Of a DNA stretch of 64,000 bases, positions 33,158 through 46,970 are shown one piece after another. A model generated the notes under the pieces. The model worked only from the letters and a program-made list of their open reading frames with translations. It searched no databases and was not told the origin of the DNA. Location of the stretch: contig JALMLS010000589.1 in assembly GCA_038496445.1 (NCBI GenBank), forward strand, positions 1-64,000. The letters are read 5' to 3'. The stretch is from Trichosphaerium sp. ATCC 40318 (Eukaryota > Discosea > Flabellinia > Trichosidae). Each line of letters begins with the position of its first letter. The first letter of the stretch is position 1. A program made the position numbers and the translations under genes.

Positions 33158-35071
33158 ATGGACGAGCAACAAGCGTTAACACAAAAAGAGTGGCAGAGAG
33201 TATACGCACAACCACCAACATGGGTAGCTGACGAAGAGACTGTACGCTGTGCCCTATGTAACAGCGATTTTGGATTATTTAACAGAAGACACCACTGCAG
33301 GTATGAAAAACAGGCCTAGAAGGGCGTGGGAATTTAATAAGGTAATTTACACGCGTTAGAGCCTGTGGAAATGTATTTTGTAATACGTGCTGTTCAAAAC
33401 AAGCCAAGGTACGCTATACACAATTACCATTGTCTTCCACAAAAGCGAAGCAAGCAATTTTCAAACGACACTTCTTAAAATCGTCGACAATATGCGCTAA
33501 AGTATCAAGAGTCGTTTGACAGCTATTTAATACAGTTTTTAAACCAATTCTTTATTAAAAACTCGGTACAGTAACTAACACGATTAAAGCTTCCTCAATA
33601 CTCCCTTGATTTATTTCAGCGCGTTTGCGAGTCCTGTAATAAATTACAGGTGGAAATAACGACGTATGTTGGTAAGATAGCAGACCTTGAGTTGCGAATG
33701 AAAGACGTTGGAGCAGAATTTCATAACTTTGAATCACAGTATGGCAAACTATTAAAAACTGGTACGTACTGGTGTACAACACGTTATTTCTAATTGTGAA
33801 GACATTTGAATCGCTTCAGAGAGGCAGAAAAGACTCTTTTGTTTCGTTTTTTTGGGTGGGTTTTTCTGGATTTTTTGGGTGCTTGAGTTCCTTTGGTGAT
33901 TGCCTTGAAATGTGGCTAGTTGTTTGTAAGTACTGCTTAGGTGAAGTATTTTTAAAATATAGAAAAATTCGTAGTCCTTTGAACCTGCGCGTCAGTATTT
34001 CGCCTGATCTACGAAAGCTTGAACGAAGAGATCAAGAAACTGGAGTAATTGAAAGGTAATAAAATAGAATTTCTTTTTTTGAATTCTTTTTTCACGTGGC
34101 AGTTTAAACGACGAAGAATGTACTCTTAATACTTGAGCGTGTATTTGACTTCCAATGTATTTTTTTGATAGTTTTTCATGTCACGTGTCACGAGAAATTC
34201 GAAAAAAATGTTAAGAAAATGTTATTTTGTTTTCTCTGAGTATTTTTTTTTATTTTGTCTGTAGGGACATGCCTATTGGTGATCTTTCTGAAATAATCGA
34301 TGGCCCTACTAGTGAAATATTTAAAAGTAATAAAAACCGGATAGAGGGTGCGTGTACAAAGTTACCAGATAAAAAAAATTGTTTTTTTCAAATCCGAATT
34401 GCGTGTACAAAGAAATTAGTGTTTTGACCGTTTACAGGTATCGAAAACAAGTGTTTTACAATTACTGCTCGTGATGGAAAGACTTGGGATTTATCAGCTT
34501 CTACAATAGAGATTAAGAAAAATTGGATAACTGCATTAGAAGGTAAGCCATACAACTGAAACTTTTTTTGTTGGCAAAAAACAATTTATTAATCCTTTTG
34601 AAGGTATCATCATATTTTATGGTCCACGTGCACCCTACTCTAAGATAAAGGCGCAATTATTTTCTACACGTAGAGATCTTGATAAAGCAATAAGTGCACA
34701 ACGTGGTAGTTACAATGAAAAGATTGAATCGGATAGACAGTCAATAGACTCTCGAATCAGTGATGGTTCTCGCACGCCAACAAGATCAAATGAGAGACGA
34801 CAACTCTTTGGTAGTTCGACTTCCCTCGAAAGAAAGTCTCCCCGTCGTAAGGTAGATACCTCAGATACAAAAGACGCACTTATGGAAGCCAGAGAAGTAC
34901 GGAAACAACAACTACCGTGATTTTTCAAATTAACAGGATTTTTCTTTTTTCTAGAAATTGGATGAACGCGGAGATGCTGTTAGGCAATTAAGTGATAGAA
35001 CAGAAAGAATGGAACTTGAAAGTCAACATTTCTTGTCAAATGCTAAAAAATTATCTGCTGGTATGTCCTGA
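33158..35071 (+). CDS. FYVE - PH - SNARE-motif fusion protein
   Basis: Eight exons give about 348 aa. Residues about 20-75 are a FYVE zinc finger binding PtdIns3P: WVADEETVRCALC, then RRHHCRACGNVFCNTCCSKQ with the R(R/K)HHCR core, then RVCESC. A PH-type domain follows at about 115-230 (GEVFLKYRKIRSPLNLRVSI to KCFTITARDGKTWDLSA to KKNWITALEG). A serine-rich linker leads to a C-terminal R-SNARE-like coiled coil (EKLDERGDAVRQLSDRTERM ... SQHFLSNAKKLSA), with a layer residue expected near R at the centre. No transmembrane anchor, so the FYVE and PH parts presumably provide endosomal targeting. The stop at 35069 assumes that GGTATG is read through; splicing there would instead add AFK and stop near 35148. 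Confidence 0.85.
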
Positions 35072-35148
35072 GTGAAGAGGCTTTGTTTCTTCTTTTTTTT
35101 TCTGGCAATATTTTTTTTGTTGTTAACTTGATTTATCTAGCGTTTAAA

Positions 35149-35525
35149 TAAAATCCCAACAAAGATATGATGAATGTACAATGTGACTTTTATTCTATTG
35201 TATAACTTAAAAATATGTAAATACCATTTGATCGAACAATAAGACAAATAAAGAAAAACCAAAATTTTGTGAAATTTCATTAAACCCAAAAATCAAACGT
35301 GCACTCTCGGTAATCAAAAAGTGTTTTACACACTTTAGCCTATATAAAAAATTGTGTAGAACATTGTTCAAACAAGTAAGTAGTAATCTATGCAAAAGCA
35401 GTCATAAGTAATAATGCCTCTCGAAAAAACTGACAGTTGACGTTCCCTTCACTGAAAATAAAAAGATGTTACTTCTACTGGTTGTAAACTTAAATACGAT
35501 ATCATAATCACAACATCAACATACA
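35149..35525. other. Intergenic after FYVE gene
   Basis: An AATAAA-like signal follows the FYVE gene (about 35148). A 62-codon minus-strand frame (35207-35395) has no support. The rest is the upstream region of the F-box gene. Confidence 0.4.
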
Positions 35526-36648
35526 ATGGAACGCGATCCAGAACGATTTAGCTTTGTATCGCTACCCATCGAGCTTTTCTATCTAACATGCCAATATCTC
35601 CCTAAAAAAAGCCTGTACGCCTTGAATAGAGTATGCACAACCTGGCACGATGCGTTTTCAACAACTCGCGTGTGGAACGTGCGTCACCGAACCAAAAATC
35701 ACTTTTAACGCCTAAAATAGGAGTCCCGACGCACTTACAATGTAATAGACGTAGACAGCGCAGTTCTGGGTGAAAAACCAATTGTAGCGTTATCAGCGCT
35801 CGAAAACGGCATGGTATACCTCGATTTCGATCCTTTGCACTTGTAGTAGTCCGAATTAACGCTTTTCTAGCTTTTCACAACAACGAAAGAGTGTCACAAT
35901 GTGAGCAAAATTGACACTAACGAAGATGGTCAAAAACTCCGAATCTTAGCGTCACAACCTATTCAACGTTTTAATTATATTCCTCCTGTACATATAGCTT
36001 CTTTTGACTCTAAGGTTGTTTTACAAGTACGTGCATTTCACTTGTCACGTGTTTTAGAATGAAAAACTTTTCATCCTTTTCTTGTTTTTTTACTGTTTTG
36101 ATTATGTGTGACTTACGTTGTTCAAGGGATACAAAGTTTTCAGCGGTGCCTACAAGTTTATTCAAAATACTGTAGAAAATAGCGAATCTGAAATATATCC
36201 TACAGTAAACCCAGAGACTGACGCACACGAGTATAAATTGGAAGCACTAACAGAAGAGGAATTGGAGCTTGCTCAAGAAAAATATGGTAAAATAACTTCA
36301 TTTACAAAACCAGTTACAACGACCATACTACCTTCTGGAGATACTATATTCGTAGCTCCTTATGTTCTTATCAAATCAAGACTTTATATTTCATGGAAGA
36401 ATAAGTTTGGAAAGATAATCAAAGTACCTATTAAGACAAATGTAAGGTTGAATGATATCACGTCAATATCGAAATCATCAAAAGGATCAATCATTTACAT
36501 AGCACATTCTGGTGGTTTTAGACTTTCTTATATTGACTTAGAAAAAGCACGTGATAGTACACGTGATGATATCGATATAGTATCAGATGAAATTATACAT
36601 ATGAAACGGCTGTTGTCTGCTAGAAGAGCATCTATTGCAGACTGCTAG
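35526..36648 (+). CDS. F-box protein with unknown C-terminal region, four exons
   Basis: Exons 35526-35678, 35721-35813, 35871-36026 and 36127-36648 give 307 aa. Residues 9-45 are an F-box (FVSLPIELFYLTCQYLPKKS, then LYALNRVCTTWHDAF). The remainder has short hydrophobic strands separated by charged loops (VIDVDSAVLGEKPIVALSAL, IHFTS-free spacing, RFNYIPPVHIASFDSKVVL, KGSIIYIAHSGGFRLSYIDL), which could form a beta-propeller, but no named repeat is evident. Ends with a basic helix. Likely an SCF adaptor. Unlike the LRR and MORN families it is intron-rich, so it is a separate lineage. Confidence 0.75.
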
Positions 36649-37129
36649 TGTTTCTTTAATAAAGTTTACATAGCAGTCTTCTTATGCTTTGTGAAAGCAT
36701 TTCTATCCGTTTATATTTGGAGCGTTAAACTTACCGCATGTGTGCAAAGATGTGGTGTGAGTGGACATCAATAGGTATACCCTATGTCGTTTTTCTAGCT
36801 TCAACAAAGACTTGGTAACATGTTCCAACCTAAATCAAAACATAACATATTAACCTTAATTTGCACCCTAGTGTTTTAAGTCTAGTGATAGCTTTAATAT
36901 TGGTGTACCACAGAAAAGGATAAATCTATTTATTATTGGTACGAATACAAGTCATGTGGATTCAATGATTATTCATAAATGTTGATGCTGATACCCAACT
37001 ATCTTTTTTTTTTGAGTAGTCTGGAATTGAACCATTTACAATATGGAGTTGGCTTTACTTACTTCGACTGGCTATTTTCATACCAGGACTTGTATTCTCC
37101 TCCTCTTGTTTACCATTGATGTAATTACA
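36649..37129. other. Intergenic, nothing recognised
   Basis: Convergent 3' ends of the F-box gene and the minus-strand MORN-type gene. No gene or RNA motif visible. Confidence 0.45.
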
Positions 37130-37838
37130 TTATTCATATAATTGGCCATTTTCACGCCACCTCGATTCTCCTTTCCACTTACCATTGACATAATGACTCA
37201 GTCTTTCTAATTTGCCACTTTTATACCACTTCTTGCTTTCTCCTTCTTTTTCACCATTGACGTAAGTACACAGTGTCCTCAATTGGCCATTTTGATACCA
37301 CCTCCTGCATTCTCCTTCTTGTATATAATTGATGTAATCACACTGTTCAAATAGTTGACCATTTTCATACCACCTCTTATATTCTCCTTCTTGTTTATCA
37401 TTGATGTAATTACGCTGTTCATGAAGTTGACCATTTTCATACCATCTCTTATATTCTCCTTCCCACTTACCATTGACGTAATTACACTGCCTATGTAATT
37501 GACCACTTTCATACCAGACCTTGTATTCTCCTTCTTGTGTACCATGTTCCCAGTATTGTTGCATTACAATATGGTTGTTCGCTATTTGTTGCCATTTACC
37601 ATGCTTTTTCAAGTCGCCATCAAACCTTGATGTCAATGCTGTCTGTTTTGAAAGAAGAGGCCAAAGCAAATACAATGACATGTCTAAATCAATAATATCG
37701 AGTTGAATCTCGACTGGAAGGCGTAAAAGATGGCAATCATCTGATTGTACACTAAATACCTACGTGTTTGCTGTTACATGCTTCAAATTGTGATTAAATT
37801 GCTTGTACCTTGTTATTTATACTAAGAATCGCTTGCAT
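37130..37838 (-). CDS. F-box-like protein with MORN/YwqK-type repeats, copy 1
   Basis: Exon 1 (37809-37838) encodes MQAILSINNK and exon 2 (37130-37759) the rest, 219 aa. The N-terminus CHLLRLPVEIQLDIIDLD resembles an F-box start. Then come about seven repeats of 23-24 residues with the pattern GExKxWYExGQLxxxxxYxN, as in MORN variants and bacterial YwqK-family proteins. The paralogue at 38137 has the same plan, which supports the start and the extension beyond the ATG at 37681. Very similar proteins occur in giant viruses of protists and their hosts, so its history may involve transfer. Its biochemical role is unknown; the repeats probably form a beta-hairpin platform. Confidence 0.75.
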
Positions 37839-38136
37839 TTCATTAACTAGTGGCTACTGAACAATGTGTTTGAACGGATAAGGTAAATATGAAAGTCACG
37901 TGCGTTTGAGCTTTTCGCAAAATGGAGAGCCACGGTTGACTAAAAAAAGAGCTATTTCCCTCAAAAATGACAGAAAAAAGCTACTGGAAGGAACCAGTGG
38001 TCACGGACCTTTCCTCATTGCTTAACCATACGAGGTTCCTTAATAAATGCCAAATTATTTGTATTGTAGTCAGTTAAAAACAGCAGCATAGGTCTTTAGC
38101 CGTGTAACATAAATCACAAGCACAACAAAGAAGTAG
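37839..38136. promoter_or_regulatory. Shared divergent promoter of the two MORN-type genes
   Basis: About 300 bp between the divergent starts. It contains GTCACGTGCG (about 37898). No TATA-like consensus can be singled out because of the AT-rich background. Confidence 0.35.
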
Positions 38137-39015
38137 ATGAATAGTGCTTTGAAATCAGGTTATTGCCACTTATTAAACCTTCCCCTTGAGCTACAGCATT
38201 ATATTATCAATTTAGACTATACAGTTTACATAAAGTGGCCTCTCTTATCCAAAATTACAGCAACAACAACAAGGTTTGATAATGAGCTTAAGAAACACGG
38301 GAAATGGATAAAAACAAAAGTAACAGCTTCTTCTGGCTTGGGAAAGCCCAAGCTATGTATTTTGGTAAACACGTGCTTGTTTTAAAGTGAAACGACAAAA
38401 TCTCTTAAGTTATTTGTTTAGGCAGAGGATACTTTAAGGCATGGTGTATTTCATGGGGTATACAAGCGATGGGATAAACAAGGAAACTTGCTTCAGCAGT
38501 GTTATTATGTAGATGGTATAGTTGAAGGAGAATTTCAGACATGGTATGTCAATGGCAAGTTGAAAAGCAAGCGTCATTACATCAATGGTAAAAAAGAAGG
38601 AGAATGTAAAGCTTGGTATTTTAATGGCCAACTGCATCAACAATATCATTGCATAAACGGTTTAGTTGAAGGAGATTACAAGACTTGGTACTACAATGGA
38701 CAAATCGGCAGTCAATGTAATTATGTCAATGGTAAAAAAGAAGGAGAGTACAAGGCATGGTATGACAATGGTATGTTAAGAATAAAGTTCAATGTTGTTA
38801 ATGGTAAACGCCATGGTGAATACAAAGAATGGTATAGAACCGGTCAACTCCATTGTCAAACTATGATAAGATATGGTAGGCGATATGGACGGTACAAAGA
38901 GTGGTCTATCAATGGTCAGCTACGTACAAATGTTGTGTATGGTGACTCATGGCAATATTGGATTATTGTGCTTGTAGTATTAGTGTTCATTGCCTATTAT
39001 TTATGGGCTTTCTGA
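38137..39015 (+). CDS. F-box-like protein with MORN/YwqK-type repeats and C-terminal membrane anchor, copy 2
   Basis: Two exons (38137-38364 and 38422-39015), 273 aa. N-terminus YCHLLNLPLELQHYIINLDY, matching copy 1. Seven or more repeats of the form GEYKAWYDNGMLRIKFNVVN run from about residue 95 to 250. The last 20 residues (YWIIVLVVLVFIAYYLWAF) form a transmembrane helix, which copy 1 lacks, so this protein is probably tail-anchored with the repeats facing the cytosol. The pair is divergent and looks like an inverted duplication followed by divergence. Confidence 0.82.
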
Positions 39016-39051
39016 ACACTATCCTGATGAATACTCACAGCAGGATCACTG

Positions 39052-39144
39052 ATGGCGGAGGACAAGCTTACCCTTGATCTTGGAGAAGGGCATGTTGATG
39101 CTACTTTAACACAACTGGAAATGGTACTAGAGTCGCAACAATAG
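39052..39144 (+). CDS. Possible 30-aa microprotein or exon remnant
   Basis: A short ATG-to-stop frame of 30 codons beginning MAEDKLTLDLGEGHVDATLT, acidic and regular in codon use, just downstream of the membrane-anchored MORN gene. It could be a relic exon or a microprotein. There is no further evidence, so confidence is low. Confidence 0.25.
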   Translation: MAEDKLTLDLGEGHVDATLTQLEMVLESQQ

Positions 39145-39375
39145 TGCCTTGTGCACTTTATGTAACTGTGCTCTTTTTTTTAAAGTTATATAGCCAGCTA
39201 ACATATATGATCTACCAACCCTCTTGGTTTGACATAAAGCTTAGTTTGTACAAGCAAAGACATTAGCGAAAATGGTATTTGTAATAGTCCATTAACCAAT
39301 TCGCTCGAATAACAACACAGGGTATTCTTTGACTACAGGTTTTTATCTATTTTGTTTACTTTACAAGTTGAGTGT

Positions 39376-41929
<2,554 letters not shown>

Positions 41930-43195
41930 ATGGATATAAGATCATTTCTCCTTTGCTTGTTACTTTCATCCTTCATCTTTGTATCAAAGACACAACATAC
42001 TCTAGTAGCTGTAGGATTTCAGATTGGTTCTCAAAGGTCTTTCCAACGCTTTGAGTTGGAGTCTGGAACGCTTATAGGCGATTGTAAGTTCTTAAACATT
42101 TGTCCTTCTCTTTTAAAGTTTATTCTCATTCCTTTGTAGCTTGCGTGTTTCCGACCCAGTTTATTGCTTCAATGAGTGCGTATTTCGATACAAATAAAGT
42201 AGTTTAAGGTTTTCGGCAATGTTAGTTCAAAACGAAACGTCTTCGATTGTTTTTAGAACAAGAGTTTGAGTTTAGTCTCATCTACGACATTCTCTTTGTT
42301 TATTTCGTTTAGCGTTTCTACAGAATGGGAATCTTGCTGTATCTCTTGAGGGTGAAGGTGCCATCAGAGAGGGAATGATACAGACGTTTGGACCAGAAGG
42401 TTGCGTTCCCGTACGTCTTAAACTAATTTTTTTTTTGTTTCATCACATGAAAAACCAATAAACGTTTCGTAACACGTGATTATTTCTAGATTGAAACTTG
42501 CGAGGAAATGGACACGGCTAGGACGAATACAAACATGAATGTTGATCCTGTAACGCGTACCTTGTATGGTACTTTGGGAAACAGTGTTACAGTCAATTCT
42601 TTTACGTCACCTTGCGAACCCACTCCTGTATGTTCGGATATAACAACAGGACCTCCCTCAGTTGCAACAAGTATGATTCTTTGTACAACTGGATTTCAAT
42701 TCTCAACTAACCGTTTCTCTTCCAGCTATTGTCATTGGGATGACAGTATATATGGCGGACCCATTCGATAATGAGATTGTTAAAATGAGCCTTCCAGCAA
42801 GCCCACCTGCTATGTGCTCAATGATAGGAGAACCAATTATTTCGCCATGTACCGAAATAAAAGGTACAACCTAAAACACTGAAATATTGTGGTAACAAAA
42901 AGCAGGGTTTGCAGTATTTGATAGTACACGTATACTGGTTGTTTGTGGTGAAGACGAAATGGGAGACTCTCACTTATACAATATAAATGATGACTCTTTC
43001 ATAGAAACCGGATTCCCTCAGATACCTAACTCTGACAGAATTGTTGGATTAGCTGTAGGTGGAGCTATATGTCAAACGTACTCTCATTGACTTTCTTCTT
43101 TATTATTCATTCTTACTTGTTTTTATTCTAGAAGCCAAATTGATAGTGCTCAGCGTATAGCTCTACTTTCAGGATCAAGTGGTTACAGAAAATAG
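41930..43195 (+). CDS. Secreted protein of unknown family, seven exons, 284 aa
   Basis: Begins with a clear signal peptide (MDIRSFLLCLLLSSFIFVSK, followed by TQ at the likely cleavage site). The mature part has several even strand-like segments (LVAVGFQIGS, NGNLAVSLEG, VDPVTRTLYGTLGNSV, FAVFDSTRILVVCGEDEMGD, NSDRIVGLAVGGAICQ) and about nine cysteines, compatible with a small extracellular beta-propeller. No family recognised. Seven exons join in frame (41930-42083, 42140-42198, 42324-42410, 42490-42670, 42726-42863, 42906-43077, 43132-43195). It has no membrane segment beyond the signal. Confidence 0.75.
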
Positions 43196-43596
43196 TATCT
43201 CAAAATCGTACTTTATGCTCTCCAATATGATAACATCTTGAATAAACTATTCACATTTAAAGTTGTAAGTTGGTTTAAACTGTTGACTCGTAGGCCCTTT
43301 GTATGAGGACTATACTACCATAATCAGACTTTACACGCACGAACACGTGCTATGGATTTGTAAGATACTGACTCTATGTGTTACAAGAGTCAACGTAAAT
43401 GACTAGCAACTATTAAAGTACATGATTTGAACACAAACGATGGAGCACTGGTACACCGTTGTAGTTTTTACTGGTTTTTTATTTTACTGCCTGCTTGAAA
43501 AAGTTGAATACTCGCAAAGCTTGGTAGTGTTAACTGTAGTTAAATCCACTATAAGTTACATACCGCAGATCAATATGTGGTAATAGACGTAGGGTG
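43196..43596. other. Intergenic, convergent 3' ends
   Basis: Nothing recognised apart from one CACGTG (about 43344). Confidence 0.4.
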
Positions 43597-44463
43597 TCAC
43601 AAAATATAGCTTGAGCTAGGGTGAAAACGAACATAGCATGCAGCAAGTGCTTCAATATCCTTTTCAGTTATTGATGTGTTACCAAGGTGAATAGTATGAA
43701 CTCCCTTCAGTGCTTTGACACCTTCATCTGTTATATTTCGACATCCATTGAGGCGTATATCATATACACCCTTCAGTGCCTTTATACCTTCATCAGTTAC
43801 TGAAGTGCCCCTGAGGTTAATAGTGTGAACTCCAGCAAGTGATTTAATACCTTCATCAGTTACTAGAGTTCTATACAGGCTAATGGTATGTACTCCCGCA
43901 AGCGCTTTGACACCTTCATCAGTTATGTTTTTACATCCATTGAGGCGTATTGAATACACGCCCTTCAGTGCGTTAATGCCTTCATCAGTAACTGAAGTGT
44001 TATGAAGGGAAATAGTATGAACTCCCTTCAGTGCTTTAATACCTTCATCTGTAACTGAAGTGTAACCAAGGTAAATAGTATGAACTCCACCAAGTGCTGT
44101 GACGCCTTTATCAGTTACTGAAGTACCAATGAAATGTATAGAATGAACTCCAGCAAGTGCTTTGACACCTTCATCTGTCACATTTTTGCATCTATAAAGG
44201 ACAATAGTATGAACTCCAGCAAATTGTTTAATATCATCTCCAGAATTATATCCTACAATGATCTTTGTGTATCTCAGAATACCAGGATGTTTTACAGCTG
44301 ATTTTGCTTGAGTTGGCGTTCTAATCATAATAGCGCGGTATCCAATAACATCGTGAATGATAGAAGCAAGCAAATGACAGGTTTGACACGCTGCAAATCG
44401 TGATTTGGTCGTTTGACGTAAGATGTGTGCTAATATCTCTGTAGGTAGCTGTAACAAACTCAT
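43597..44463 (-). CDS. F-box/leucine-rich-repeat protein D
   Basis: Intronless, 288 aa. Starts MSLLQLPTEILAHILRQTTK, nearly identical through the F-box and linker to gene C, which shows recent common origin. Nine or so repeats follow. Three have an extra residue (CKNVTDEG, CKNITDEG, CRNITDEG), giving 24-residue units like those in gene A, so the array mixes two repeat subtypes. C-terminus CYVRFHPSSSYIL is private. Predicted SCF adaptor. Confidence 0.87.
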   Translation of the reverse strand: MSLLQLPTEILAHILRQTTKSRFAACQTCHLLASIIHDVIGYRAIMIRTPTQAKSAVKHPGILRYTKIIVGYNSGDDIKQFAGVHTIVLYRCKNVTDEGVKALAGVHSIHFIGTSVTDKGVTALGGVHTIYLGYTSVTDEGIKALKGVHTISLHNTSVTDEGINALKGVYSIRLNGCKNITDEGVKALAGVHTISLYRTLVTDEGIKSLAGVHTINLRGTSVTDEGIKALKGVYDIRLNGCRNITDEGVKALKGVHTIHLGNTSITEKDIEALAACYVRFHPSSSYIL

Positions 44464-45319
44464 TTGCAGAATTTTCGAACGTGATGGCCCTATCTGAAGG
44501 TAAAAATATACCTTTCTTGCAATACAGATACGTGTAGTAGCTTTGAACGCGAGTTAACTGTGATAAAGCAAAGTATCAGACTTGACTTAAGAGATGTGTT
44601 AAGTAGGTAGATTAACGAAAACGAATGACGGAAGTTCACGCCTTTGTTTTATTAGCTCCGAAAAGGGCGCCAAAACATGATTTCTTCAAAATACACCGAT
44701 GTAGTCTACCTCTAAGTTTACTGTAGCAGTTAATTACGCGTGTTTCGTATTTTCGAAGGTGGACACGTGATGATCACGTGACTTAAATTCTTAATAAAAA
44801 AGCAACTTTAAACGTTGCCTTCTAAATAAACACATCTAGATGTGATGGTGTGTTCTTACGTTGATTTGGTCCGTTTAGGCCACTGGACGTGTACTGGTGT
44901 GAACAAAAAGTGCATCAAATCACAGACCATTCTTAATTACGTTGGTACTACATGTTCATTGGAACATGTGACCCCTGAAATTTGCCAACAAATATCATGA
45001 TGAGCTACACACCCACAGAGCTCAGGTACATACTCTAACAATCGGTTCAATAACAGTACCAACTGGGGAAGCATATTATACTGTGACCCAATTGTAGAAT
45101 CATGTGCGGGAGGTTAATATTTTGAGAACTGGTACTCAGCGCAAATGGGCGTGTTGTTTTACAACAAGAATAAAAATTGGGTTTTTAAAGAGCGTGGCAT
45201 CAGTTTTTTTTAAAGTCAATAAAAACGTTGAAAAGTGCATACATAAAATATTTCGAAAATTATGCTTTCTGCCTCACCATGTTGTAAAATTGACAATACC
45301 GCCAGTACAAGTTTGTTAC
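44464..45319. other. Intergenic between divergent LRR loci
   Basis: Upstream DNA of gene D and of the plus-strand pseudogene. Contains the near-palindromic double site CACGTGATGATCACGTG at about 44764. A 114-codon plus-strand frame (45104-45448) overlaps the pseudogene start and is not protein-like. Confidence 0.45.
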
Positions 45320-46134
45320 ACCTCCCTACAGAGATTTAGCACACATCTTACGTCAAACGACCAAATCACGATTTGCAGCGTGTCAGACATGTCATTTGCT
45401 TGCTTCTATCGTTCACGATGTTATTGGATACCACGCTATTATGATTAGAACGCCAACTCAAGCAAAATCAGCTGTAAAACATCCTGGGATTCTTAAATAC
45501 ACAGAAATCACAGGAGCACGCTATTTTGATGACAACGTTATCAAACAATTTGCTGGAGTTCGTACCATTTGCCTCAATTGCAATTTATTAACAGATGAAG
45601 GTGTCAAAGCGCTGAAGGGAGTTCATTCTATTTTCCTCAGTGGCTCTTCAGTTACAGACGAAGGCGTCAAAGCACTTGCTGGAGTTCATATTATTAATCT
45701 TAGTTGCACTTCAGTAACTGACAACGGTGTTAAAGCACTTGCTGGAGTACACTATTTATCTCAGTAACACTTCGGTGACTGACAAAGGAATTGAAGCACT
45801 CGCTGGAGTTCATACTATTCACCTCTATCATACTTTAGTTACAGATGAAGGTATAAAAGCACTTGCTGGAGTTCATACTATTAATCTTGATGGCACTTCA
45901 GTAACTGATAAAGGAGTTAAAGCACTCGCTGGAGTTCATAAGATTAACCTCAATAACACTTCAGTAACTGATGAAGGTATTAAAGCACTCAAGGGTGTTC
46001 ATACTATTCACCTCAATAACACTTCAGTAACTGATGAAGGTATTAAAGCACTTGTTGGGGCAAAATATATTTTTGCGTATGGTAGTAATGTAAAAGGGGT
46101 CGTAGTGTTAAAAGGGACAAAGGTTAATTTTTAA
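45320..46134 (+). pseudogene. F-box/LRR family pseudogene with two frameshifts
   Basis: Full-length relative of genes B to D. The F-box start is recognisable (SLLHLPTEI) but a 1-bp loss turns the next codons into a stop (GAGATTTAGCACACATC against the expected GAG ATA TTA GCA CAC ATC). The frame is restored by reading from 45396 (LASIVHDVIGYHAIMIRTPT) and breaks again at about 45750, where GGAGTACACTATT replaces GGAGTTCATACTATT. Ten repeats follow to 46134. The rest is intact, so decay is recent. It could be rescued only by recoding or by conversion from a sister copy. Confidence 0.85.
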
Positions 46135-46485
46135 AAGACCTTTAATAAACACTACTAGTTGCTACAAACGATTTTTAAGTAGGCTGCTCTTGTGACACAA
46201 ACTAATTCTGCGCGGCAAAGTCTTTAACAAGTCTGTTGGTTGTTGAAACCTAGACCTAAGTCAAGATGTTGTACAACTGTTTTCAAACGTGTATTACTAG
46301 TAAATGGTTCATATAGCGGGTCTAAGTACTCAACGACAGCCGAGCGAAAGATTGTTTACCTAACAAAAGCGAAGTAAAAATAGCGCAAGTCTTAACGTTT
46401 CAAGCACTTGTGTGATTGGTCGTGACTCTGATTTCTGATTATCTATTCGACGTAAACAGTCTCTGTTATTCTTTTTAGCCTAACG
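46135..46485. other. Intergenic, nothing recognised
   Basis: 3' flank of the LRR pseudogene and presumed promoter of the small gene that follows. Confidence 0.4.
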
Positions 46486-46671
46486 ATGGATGCTTCTATA
46501 GAAATAGCACAACTAGAAAAGGTAACAATAACAAGACAAGTAAAGATTATCCATTAAAGAGAAGTTTAGAAAATAAATATCCTAAAAAGTAATTTGGCAT
46601 GGATAAAAGATCGTAAAGATTGTACTGACGGCGTAGATAGATCATATCAAGCGTGTATAAGGTATTATTAA
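46486..46671 (+). CDS. Possible 45-aa coiled-coil microprotein, two exons
   Basis: Exon 1 (46486-46521) MDASIEIAQLEK splices (GTAACA donor, TTTAG acceptor) in frame to exon 2 (46570-46671) KINILKSNLAWIKDRKDCTD and ends QACIRYY. The heptad-like spacing of I, L and L suggests a short coiled coil, with two cysteines near the end. It is short enough to be chance, but frame, splice signals and composition agree. Confidence 0.4.
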
Positions 46672-46970
46672 TATATATTAAAGTATTTTATTTATTATTT
46701 GTACTAACGCAAGTTGCGCTATGTGTGAAGTATACACCAGTATATTTTGAACAATAATGAGCCTTTTGACTCAGTAAATAGTAGACTTAGGGTTTCTAAG
46801 GAAAAAAACCGATCACGTCGAAGAATAACGATTATAAAAGATGTCACCTGTTTTATAGTTGGTGCGTGAACCGGTTTTTCATCTTCAAAGTAAAACAAGA
46901 GCACACAGAATAACGTGAATTGATCAAAAAAATTATTTACTGTAAACGGTGAATAACTTTTTTTTAGAAC

